35,732 nt of DNA from Sulfurovum sp. FS08-3 (lineage in GTDB: Bacteria; Campylobacterota; Campylobacteria; Campylobacterales; Sulfurovaceae). The notes under the pieces were generated by a model, which did no database searches, was not told the origin of the DNA, and saw only the letters and a program-made list of their open reading frames with translations. Positions 24,318 through 31,037 of this stretch are shown one piece after another. The stretch's first letter is position 1. Every line of letters begins with the position of its first letter. A program made the translations under genes and the position numbers. The stretch covers positions 1 to 35,732 of the forward strand of contig JQIS01000013.1 in the NCBI GenBank assembly GCA_000830175.1, given 5' to 3'.

Positions 24318-25316
24318 ATGGAAACAAATCATAAAACCGTTGTTGGTATTGATGTTGCAAAAGATACGCTCTCGATAAGTATATTCGATGGAGGCAAACA
24401 TGAATATCTCTTGTTAGATTACAATGAAAAAACAATCAAAAAAGAACTGATTCAAAGATTTAAAAACTTTCAAGGCTTCGTTGTCTTTGTCATGGAGGCT
24501 ACAGGTATCTATCATACACGCCTTGCTTATTGGTTGCACAGTAGTGGATTGAGTGTGGCTATTATCAATCCTCTCATTCGATACGCTCAAATGAGAATGT
24601 CAAGGGTAAAGACAGATAAATTTGATTGCACTATTATCGCTGAGTATGGATATAAAGAAGAACTTGTCTTATTCAAACCAAAAAGCCAAGAGACCCTGCA
24701 ATTGGGCTTGTTGCTCAAAACAATAGAGGATTTTTTAGCCCAAAAGAGTATCCTTGTATCCCAAAGACACGCTCTTAAACATCAAGCACATTGCCCAAAA
24801 GATATACTTGCATTTTATGATAAATCTATTGAGTGTATTAGCAAAGAGATTGTGGCACTCAAGAAGAAAATGAAGCTACTGCTTCAAGAAGAGTTTAAAA
24901 GCCAATATGAACTTCTCTATAGTATCAAAGGGATTGGAATTATGAGTAGTGCTATGATTATTAGTCTATTTGACTCTTTTGAACACTTTGAGAATGCAAA
25001 ACAAGCTTCAAGCTTTATTGGTATCACCCCTGTACCTTATGAGTCTGGCACGTCGGTCAAAAGAAAAGGTTCGATTTCCAAACAAGGCAATACCTTAGCT
25101 AGAAAACTACTCTATAGGACATCACTAAGTGGAGTACAATCCAACGCATTGTTTAAGCCACCCTATGAAAGATTGCTTGAAAAAGGCAAAAGCAAGAAAC
25201 AAGCTCTTATTGCAGTAGCTCATAAATTGCTTAGAATTGCATTTGGTGTTTTAAAGAATAATAGACCCTTTTGTGTAGATTATTGCGGAGATAAAAAAAT
25301 AGCAAAAGTTTACTAA
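24318..25316 (+). CDS. IS110-family transposase (DEDD recombinase)
   Basis: 332 residues, complete. The N-terminal RuvC-like DEDD domain shows D12 (VGIDVAKDTL), E60 (VMEATGIYH), D100 and D103 (KTDKFDCTIIA). The C-terminal Transposase_20 domain has SIKGIGIMSSAMIIS, FIGITPVPYESGTSVKRKG with the likely catalytic serine S243, and SISKQGNTLARKLLY. All key residues are present, so it may be active. The family uses a guide RNA to choose the target. It lies between mutY and the convergent epimerase gene. Confidence 0.94.
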   Translation: METNHKTVVGIDVAKDTLSISIFDGGKHEYLLLDYNEKTIKKELIQRFKNFQGFVVFVMEATGIYHTRLAYWLHSSGLSVAIINPLIRYAQMRMSRVKTDKFDCTIIAEYGYKEELVLFKPKSQETLQLGLLLKTIEDFLAQKSILVSQRHALKHQAHCPKDILAFYDKSIECISKEIVALKKKMKLLLQEEFKSQYELLYSIKGIGIMSSAMIISLFDSFEHFENAKQASSFIGITPVPYESGTSVKRKGSISKQGNTLARKLLYRTSLSGVQSNALFKPPYERLLEKGKSKKQALIAVAHKLLRIAFGVLKNNRPFCVDYCGDKKIAKVY

Positions 25317-25340
25317 AAACCCTTGACTTTTAGCACAGAA

Positions 25341-25405
25341 CATTGCGAGGCACAAAGCAATCTATAATGTTCGAGATTGCTTTACCCTAAAGGGTTCGCA
25401 ATGAC
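25341..25405. repeat. Dispersed palindromic repeat, copy 2
   Basis: A two-part hairpin: CATTGCGA (25341-25348) pairs with TCGCAATG (25396-25403), and AAAGCAATCT (25354-25363) pairs with AGATTGCTTT (25374-25383), with ATAATGTTCG as loop. The right arm also contains ACCCTAAAGGGT. The arm 25374-25405 recurs at 9-40. It lies 4 bases 3' of the epimerase stop, and may end that transcript. The first two bases of the left arm (GT) appear to have been separated by the IS110 insertion. Confidence 0.8.
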
Positions 25406-25409
25406 CAAC

Positions 25410-26456
25410 TCAAATCTTCTTGCAATACGCCTCATACCACGCTACAAATTCCCTAATGCCCTTGTGGAGTGGTGTATGGGGGGCGTAGCCAAAATCCTCT
25501 ATCAGTCCGTTTGTGTCGGCGTAAGTTGATTCGACATCACCTGCTTGAATATTCATAAACTCCTTTTTTGCCTCTTTGCCCATGGCTTTTTCGAGTGTCT
25601 CTATAAACTCCATGAGATTCACGGGAGCGTTGTTGCCAATATTGTAGAGACGATAGGGGGCTAATGAAATGGAGGGATTGGGATGATGGGTATCAAAATG
25701 CGATGAAGCAATGGCGGGATGGTCAATGACTTTGAGAATACCGCTGACAATATCATCAATATAGGTAAAATCTCGACTCATTTTGCCGTGGTTAAAGACT
25801 TTGATAGCCCTATCGTGCCTCAAAGCATCCGCAAAGAGCATGGGTGCCATATCGGGTCGTCCCCACGGACCATAAACGGTAAAAAACCTTAACCCCGTAG
25901 TGGCGATACCGTAGAGGTGGCTGTAGGTGTGTGCCATCATCTCGTTGGATTTTTTGGTAGCGGCGTAGAGCGAGAGGGGATGGTCGGTGTGGTGGTGGGT
26001 GCAAAAAGGTTGTGATTCATTGAGTCCATAGACGCTTGAAGAGGAGGCGTAGCAGAGGTTTTTGACTCCGTAATGGCGACACGCTTCAAGAATATTTAAA
26101 AAACCTACAATATTGCTTTGGATATAGGCTTTGGGGTTTTCAAGTGAGTAGCGTACCCCCGCTTGTGCCGCCAAATGACACACACCATCAAAACGCTCTT
26201 GCTTGAACACTTCATTGAGTAAAACATCATCTTCAAGATGGGCATGGATAAATCGATGCTTGGGATAACGGGTCGAAAGTGTCTCTTTGTTCTCTTTTGG
26301 TTCAATACCCAGTTCATAAAGCCGTGCGTATTTGAGTTTCACATCGTAGTAGTCGTTGATATTATCAAGCCCCACCACTTCATCGCCCCGTTCAAGCAGT
26401 GCTTTGGTCACATGAAAACCGATAAAACCAGCACTTCCTGTCACTAAAATTTTCAT
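25410..26456 (-). CDS. NAD-dependent nucleotide-sugar epimerase, probably UDP-glucuronate 4-epimerase
   Basis: Extended short-chain dehydrogenase, 348 residues. NAD-binding GSAGFIGFH (GxxGxxG at 7-13), HLAAQAGVRYSLENP, active-site serine/tyrosine/lysine in ASSSSVYG and SLYAATKKSNE, and TVYGPWGRPDMAPMLFADAL. The combination AQAGVRYS and GPWGRPDMA is characteristic of the UDP-glucuronate 4-epimerase/CapI group, making UDP-galacturonate for LPS or capsule. UDP-glucose 4-epimerase is a less likely alternative. AAGGAAA precedes the ATG. It is separated from the LPS genes by mutY and the insertion element but likely serves the same surface polysaccharide. Confidence 0.88.
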   Translation of the reverse strand: MKILVTGSAGFIGFHVTKALLERGDEVVGLDNINDYYDVKLKYARLYELGIEPKENKETLSTRYPKHRFIHAHLEDDVLLNEVFKQERFDGVCHLAAQAGVRYSLENPKAYIQSNIVGFLNILEACRHYGVKNLCYASSSSVYGLNESQPFCTHHHTDHPLSLYAATKKSNEMMAHTYSHLYGIATTGLRFFTVYGPWGRPDMAPMLFADALRHDRAIKVFNHGKMSRDFTYIDDIVSGILKVIDHPAIASSHFDTHHPNPSISLAPYRLYNIGNNAPVNLMEFIETLEKAMGKEAKKEFMNIQAGDVESTYADTNGLIEDFGYAPHTPLHKGIREFVAWYEAYCKKI

Positions 26457-26575
26457 TTTTTTATTTCCTTATACAATTCATTTATAGAGGTTATTTGATT
26501 CTATCATAATAGCTCTTTGACGCCCAATAGTTAGAATAAATTTGTGCTTTGATTGATGCAAATAGAGTGGTTAAT

Positions 26576-26583
26576 GGGGGGGG
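26576..26583. other. G8 homopolymer tract between the epimerase and citrate synthase genes
   Basis: Eight consecutive G (plus strand) in a non-coding gap, 120 bases upstream of the epimerase ATG. G/C tracts of this length slip during replication in Campylobacter and Helicobacter and can switch genes. Here it is not in a reading frame; it could only affect the epimerase promoter or leader. Confidence 0.6.
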
Positions 26584-26675
26584 TGTTTCAAAATAGAACG
26601 CATTGTGTCCTAGATATGAGATACCCCTACCTAGTAGCGTAGAGGCATTGGGTGTGACCTATTTTGGTGTCGATT

Positions 26676-27938
26676 TTATCGTCTAGCACTGCCTATATAG
26701 CGTTGGCGTGGGCGTATGATTTTGCCTTTGAGGTCTTGTTTTTGCTCCATCCATTGGGTAATCCACCCTACCGTTCGCCCTATTACAAAGATAGGAGTAA
26801 ACATCGAACGGGGTATTTGCAATGCCAAAAGGAGTGTACCTGAATAAAAATCAATATTAGGATAGAGGTTGCGTGATACAAAATAGTCATCGTTGAGGGC
26901 TATCTCTTCGATACGGTTGGCTATTTCGATGATTTTGGAGCTAATGCCAAGCTCGGCTTGAAGTTTATCACGCATCTTTTTGAGTACTCTTGCTCTGGGG
27001 TCGAAGTTTTTATAGACTCTATGCCCAAAGCCCATCAATCTAAAATCATCATTGGGATCTTTGGCTCTTGCGATAAACTCATCGACTTTTGATACATCAC
27101 CTATCATTTCAAGCTGATCCACCACCGATTCATTTGCCCCACCGTGTGCTCTCCCCCACAAAGCGTTGATACCCGCACTAATAGCAGCGTAGGGATGCGC
27201 ACCTGTAGAACAAACAAGCCGCACAGCCGAAGTCGAGGCGTTTTGCTCATGGTCGGCATGCAGCGTAAAGATAGCATCAAGTGCATCAATCTCTACTTGT
27301 GAAATCTTCACCTTGCCATTGGGAAAAGCACGCATCATATAGAGAAAGTTTTCGCTAAAGTATCGATTGGGGTCTGGATAGATATAGGGATAACCCATAG
27401 AGTGGCGATAGGTATAGGCGACAAGTGTGGGTATTTTGGCAATGATACGCCGTGCCATCTCCATATACTCTTGATGCGTTTTGATGTTGAGGTGTTGAAA
27501 ATGAAAAGCACTCAATGCCGAAACAGCAGAACTTAGTACCGCCATGGGGTGAGCTTTGTCGGGGAAGGCTTCAAAGATTTTTTTGATTCCCTCATTGGGA
27601 TAACGCTTGATACGCATATCATCCTCAAAGACTCTGTACTCTTGGGGGGTTGGCAATTCGCCATTGAGCAACAAATAGCACACTTCCAAATAGTTGTGAT
27701 TGGTTGCCAACTCTTCAATCTCGTATCCACGGTAAAGCAACTCCCCTTTGTCCCCATCGATATAGGTAATCGCCGAAGTACAACTTGCCGTCATACCCAA
27801 TCCATTGTCGTAGGTAAAATAACCCAACTCTTTATTGAGTGAGGAGATGTCAATGACATGACTACCCAGTACCGATTCCAATAGAGGAAACTCAACCGTT
27901 TTGCCGCTTTGATTGTCTGTGAGTGTTACGCTTTTCAT
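26676..27938 (-). CDS. gltA: Type II citrate synthase
   Basis: Condenses oxaloacetate and acetyl-CoA to citrate; in Campylobacterota it serves the TCA cycle, or the oxidative direction beside a reductive cycle. 420 residues from the ATG at 27938 (MKSVTLTDNQSGKT, with AAAGG upstream); a TTG at 27965 would add nine residues. Catalytic residues lie in GAHPYAAISAGINALWGRAHGGANE, GFGHRVYKNFDPRA (His) and NIDFYSG (Asp). The N-terminal extension and AITYIDGDKGELLYRGY mark the NADH-sensitive type II family. It stands alone with its own promoter. Confidence 0.96.
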   Translation of the reverse strand: MKSVTLTDNQSGKTVEFPLLESVLGSHVIDISSLNKELGYFTYDNGLGMTASCTSAITYIDGDKGELLYRGYEIEELATNHNYLEVCYLLLNGELPTPQEYRVFEDDMRIKRYPNEGIKKIFEAFPDKAHPMAVLSSAVSALSAFHFQHLNIKTHQEYMEMARRIIAKIPTLVAYTYRHSMGYPYIYPDPNRYFSENFLYMMRAFPNGKVKISQVEIDALDAIFTLHADHEQNASTSAVRLVCSTGAHPYAAISAGINALWGRAHGGANESVVDQLEMIGDVSKVDEFIARAKDPNDDFRLMGFGHRVYKNFDPRARVLKKMRDKLQAELGISSKIIEIANRIEEIALNDDYFVSRNLYPNIDFYSGTLLLALQIPRSMFTPIFVIGRTVGWITQWMEQKQDLKGKIIRPRQRYIGSARR

Positions 27939-27977
27939 CGTTTGACCTTTGTTGATGTGTATCAATTAGCTTCTATA

Positions 27978-28030
27978 GCACCTTAGGTAATCTTATTATA
28001 TCAAATCAACTTATAATTGACCTTAGGTGC
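27978..28030 (-). promoter_or_regulatory. gltA promoter flanked by an imperfect inverted repeat
   Basis: A minus-strand TATAAT (plus 27995-28000) lies 57 bases before the gltA start. It is bracketed by GCACCTTAGGT (27978-27988) and ACCTTAGGTGC (28020-28030), inverted with one mismatch and 31 bases between, which could be paired operator half-sites. Confidence 0.4.
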
Positions 28031-28244
28031 TTGAAAATTGCCCCATACACTCTAAGGGTTTTGGGGATTTGGGATGATTGGGAACGTAACTATCAAGAGA
28101 ATGTTTTGTGTGAAAGGATGATGGATACAATAGATGATTATCGCCTCTTTCAAGCGGTGGGGGAGGTGGAAACACAACACCGTTGAGAATACAGCCTTGC
28201 TTGAAAATGAAAATAAACCAAAATATGTTGCTTTTCCTAGCAAT
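28031..28244. other. Non-coding gap between gltA and the Rpn gene
   Basis: No gene recognised. A short plus-strand frame (MMDTIDDYRLFQAVGEVETQHR, from about 28119) has a protein-like composition but no homologue I can name; it may be a gene remnant. Confidence 0.4.
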
Positions 28245-29150
28245 TTATTGGCAACTTAGATATTCATTCAAATGCTTTTTAAGCTCATCAATAGATAGAC
28301 TTAATCTTTGGGCTACCTCTTCGATAGGGAGTCCAAACTCTTGTATCATGGTGATAGCTGTTTGCATTACGCCTTGTTCTATGCCTTGTTTGATTCCTTG
28401 CTTCAATCCTTCTATTTTGCCAATGACATAAGTACCCTCCCATGTACTGGCTTGGTCGTGTAGGTGTTGTTTGAAGTTTTCGTAGGATTTTTGCTCTTGA
28501 GGGGAGAGTTTGAGGTAATCTAGTGTCTCTTTGGCTTGTTTTAATCCTTTGGCTTTAAACTCGTTTAGTATCTCCTCTGTTTTGAGGAAATATATCCACT
28601 CATCTAGGGTATCTTTGGCGATTTCATTAAAGTTATTGATTTTTATGACGTAGTACTCTGGGTAGATTTTGTCAATTTGGTTTGTTTTGTAGAGTTCTTC
28701 TTGTTTTGGGTTGAGTTGCAAAATAGAGTTGTTGTGTAGCCCTCTAAAGATGGTTGTGCCTTTGTAGATATAATCATCGCCTTTGCCAAAATCAAAATAG
28801 AGAATGTTGATAGAGATGACTTTGACAACTTTTGCATAGGGTTGCCCCTCTTTGATGTGTTCGGTTATGGTTTTGGAGGTGCCATAGAGCATTCTTTGCA
28901 TATAATCAAGCTCTCTTCCGTATTGAATCTCTATGAGGATAATCTCCTCTTTGTGATTTTTGACTTTGATATCAACTCGGTTGTATTTATCACTCTCTAT
29001 GGCTTGATTGCTTTCGCTCTCTAGTATCTCTAGTATGGTAATATCCTCAAAGAGCAATTCACTCAAAAAACCCTCCAGTATGGCAAAGTTTGCTTTACTT
29101 CTTAGCAGTCTTTTAAGCGCCCAATCAAAACTTATCAATCTTCTTGGCAT
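28245..29150 (-). CDS. Rpn-family PD-(D/E)xK recombination-promoting nuclease-like protein
   Basis: 301 residues. N-terminal PD-(D/E)xK transposase-like nuclease domain (PF12784 type): MPRRLISFDWALKRLLRSKANFAIL, then the active-site strand RVDIKVKN..EEIILIEIQYGRE (D and ExQ), and YGTSKTITEHIKEG. The C-terminal part has KQGIKQGIEQG-type repeats typical of these proteins. Relatives (RpnA-E) promote RecA-independent recombination or act in defence; a role here is inferred. The ATG at 29150 has GGAG upstream. It is a solitary gene, often found in many copies per genome, and probably horizontally mobile. Confidence 0.88.
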   Translation of the reverse strand: MPRRLISFDWALKRLLRSKANFAILEGFLSELLFEDITILEILESESNQAIESDKYNRVDIKVKNHKEEIILIEIQYGRELDYMQRMLYGTSKTITEHIKEGQPYAKVVKVISINILYFDFGKGDDYIYKGTTIFRGLHNNSILQLNPKQEELYKTNQIDKIYPEYYVIKINNFNEIAKDTLDEWIYFLKTEEILNEFKAKGLKQAKETLDYLKLSPQEQKSYENFKQHLHDQASTWEGTYVIGKIEGLKQGIKQGIEQGVMQTAITMIQEFGLPIEEVAQRLSLSIDELKKHLNEYLSCQ

Positions 29151-29231
29151 GGTTGCTCCTTTTGTATGTGTGGTTAGATTTTAGCATAGTTCTCTATGGG
29201 TTGTCAATTTTTGTAGGTTGCAAGGAAGCCT

Positions 29232-30248
29232 TCACAAGCCAATGAGGCGACTCCATATTTTGCAATCGACTCCGCCGTATTGAGCATGAAGCGTTTGGAG
29301 TGCGATGTTGGCTTTGTAATCGACACGGTTATCGCCAATTGTAGGGGTTTGATAGGTGAGTAGCCAATCGATTTTGCCTTGTAGGGCATTAAGCAACCCT
29401 TCGCCTCCCTCGACCAAAACAAAAGAGGGTCTATCCAAAAAGCTTAAATCATTGCCTATTTCAACGTTACGATTGGGGATACCAAAGAGGGGAATATCTC
29501 TATCAAAAGTATCTTCATGGGAGTAGATTACAATATCGGGTGCTTTTGCCCCATCTATCAATCGGCAATCAAGTCTGGGGCGATCGACTCTTACGGTATT
29601 GCCCCCAATCATCATTTTGGTTGCACGACTACGCAGTTGATGGGTGTGGGTAAGTGACTCTTGGGAGCTTAGATAGCCTCCTCCAATTTTGCCATTGTGC
29701 GTTTGAGCCAATTTAAAAAGCACAAAGGCACGTTTTTGCCAAATCTCAAAAGGTTCTAAGAGTTGCTTAGTGAGTTTGGACTCAACGCCCACCACGACTT
29801 TGACTCCTTTGGCTTTAAGTATCTCTATGCCTCCCGTGTGTCCGCTCAAGGGATCCAATACTCCAACAACAACTTTTTTGAGTCCTAGCTCTCCTATAAG
29901 TAGGGCACACGAGGGAGTTTTGCCACTATGCGCACAAGGTTCAAGCGTGACATAAATAGAGCAACCCCCTAAAGTCTCTTTGGCATGGGTGAGCAAAAAA
30001 TCGTGAACGCTATGAGAATCAAGCGGGTTAATGGCTACTTTTTGAGAGGTGAGGTGTTCGTAGGCTTTGAGGAGTGCCAATACTTCAGCGTGAGAACTCC
30101 CTGCTTTTTGATGGGCTTCAAGGGCGATGATTTCTCCGTAGCGGTTGGTTACCAATGCACCGACTGCGGGATTGGGATAGGTGAGGATTTGATACTCCCA
30201 TGCCTTGTTGATAGCAAGTTGCATCAAGAGAGAATCGTTGAGACTCAT
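29232..30248 (-). CDS. ribD: Bifunctional riboflavin deaminase/reductase RibD
   Basis: Riboflavin pathway: deaminates the pyrimidine and reduces its ribosyl side chain. N-terminal zinc deaminase domain: NPAVGALV, SSHAEVLAL (H53-A-E55) and EPCAHSGKTPSC with both cysteine ligands. C-terminal reductase (about 150-338): ATKMMIGGNTVRVDRPRLDCR and VEGGEGLLNAL. 338 residues from the ATG at 30248; this ATG overlaps the rimP stop as ATGA and is preferred to a GTG two codons earlier. Reductase end is divergent but complete in length. Probably the last gene of the infB operon. Confidence 0.92.
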   Translation of the reverse strand: MSLNDSLLMQLAINKAWEYQILTYPNPAVGALVTNRYGEIIALEAHQKAGSSHAEVLALLKAYEHLTSQKVAINPLDSHSVHDFLLTHAKETLGGCSIYVTLEPCAHSGKTPSCALLIGELGLKKVVVGVLDPLSGHTGGIEILKAKGVKVVVGVESKLTKQLLEPFEIWQKRAFVLFKLAQTHNGKIGGGYLSSQESLTHTHQLRSRATKMMIGGNTVRVDRPRLDCRLIDGAKAPDIVIYSHEDTFDRDIPLFGIPNRNVEIGNDLSFLDRPSFVLVEGGEGLLNALQGKIDWLLTYQTPTIGDNRVDYKANIALQTLHAQYGGVDCKIWSRLIGL

Positions 30249-30679
30249 TCCCACTCATAGTAGGTTCGAGTCATGCCCACTTGGGAGTATTGGTACTCTT
30301 TTTGCTGGGCGTTGCTATCTTCGAGTACAAAGCTTGTATCGTTTGCACTTATAAGTGTGCCTCTAATTTTCCCCTCGCCAAAGGCTTTGGTTTTGATTTT
30401 TTCACCGATAGAGGCTTGAAAGTGGGCGGGTTTGCTCAATTTTCGCTCAATCCCAGGAGAGCTTACTTCCAAAAAGTAGTTGCCACTCATGGGCGGATAG
30501 ACATCCAAAAAGGGAGAGAGTTCACGCGATATATTGGCACACAAATCAAGATTGACTCCACCCTCACAAGTAATATAGATACGGTAATAGGTATGCCCCT
30601 CTTCCGTGACCGTCTCGGTATCGTAAAAGGAGGCTCCATTTGCCTCAACAATTTTGGCAATCTCAGCTTCTAGGTTCAT
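30245..30679 (-). CDS. rimP: Ribosome maturation factor RimP
   Basis: 144 residues. Needed for 30S subunit assembly. Typical motifs are a N-terminal domain opening LEAEIAKIVEANGASFYDTE, LDLCANISRELSPFLD, and YFLEVSSPGIERKLSKPAHF, the family signature. The ATG at 30679 is preferred over the preceding GTG because AAGGA lies 5 bases upstream. It overlaps rbfA by 17 bases at its start and ribD by 4 bases at its end. Confidence 0.95.
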   Translation of the reverse strand: MNLEAEIAKIVEANGASFYDTETVTEEGHTYYRIYITCEGGVNLDLCANISRELSPFLDVYPPMSGNYFLEVSSPGIERKLSKPAHFQASIGEKIKTKAFGEGKIRGTLISANDTSFVLEDSNAQQKEYQYSQVGMTRTYYEWE

Positions 30680-31037
30680 CACTATCCTTGGATTGTTTTA
30701 TTTGTGCAAAAAGTTGCTCCATCTTGGTGATTTGATCAAGTTGCTCATCAAACTCAAAGGTGAGATTGGGGACTCGAAACCACCCCTCACTCGCTTTGCA
30801 GTGGTTTTGGATATAACGTGCTACTTTTCGCAACTGTTTGAGTGCTTCATCTTGCTCTTGAGCATCCATAAAGGCTTTGTCAAGATAGACTTTGGCATCG
30901 CTCCTTCCTCGTGAACAGACTACATCGGTCACAAGCAAAGCGTTGATACGACTATCATCCAACGTCCCCAATGCTTGAGGAATAATCTCTTTTAAAATAG
31001 ACTCCATACGGTGTCGTTTAATCTCTTCACTGGTCAT
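30663..31037 (-). CDS. rbfA: Ribosome-binding factor A
   Basis: 124 residues. KH-fold protein for late 30S maturation. SEEIKRHRMESILKEIIPQAL, INALLVTDVVCSRGRSDAKVYLDK and a predicted KH strand FRVPNLTFEFDEQLDQ fit the family. The start overlaps the infB stop as ATGA (31034-31037), coupling the two. Its C-terminus overlaps rimP by 17 bases. Confidence 0.94.
   Translation of the reverse strand: MTSEEIKRHRMESILKEIIPQALGTLDDSRINALLVTDVVCSRGRSDAKVYLDKAFMDAQEQDEALKQLRKVARYIQNHCKASEGWFRVPNLTFEFDEQLDQITKMEQLFAQIKQSKDSDEPRS

Larger units (their letters stand above)
24169..25345 (+). mobile_element. IS110-family insertion sequence (ends inferred)
   Basis: The transposase gene is complete. I place the ends by reasoning: CATTG occurs at 24164-24168 (preceded by GT) and at 25341-25345 (followed by CGAGG). 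Joining the outer flanks rebuilds GTCATTGCGAGG, which is the exact complement of the CGCAATGAC arm at 25397-25405, so the element seems to have split a palindrome. This gives about 1.18 kb with a 149-base upstream and a roughly 25-base downstream non-coding part, as expected for the IS110 group. There are no terminal inverted repeats, as in this family. The gene is certain; the ends are inference. Confidence 0.5.
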
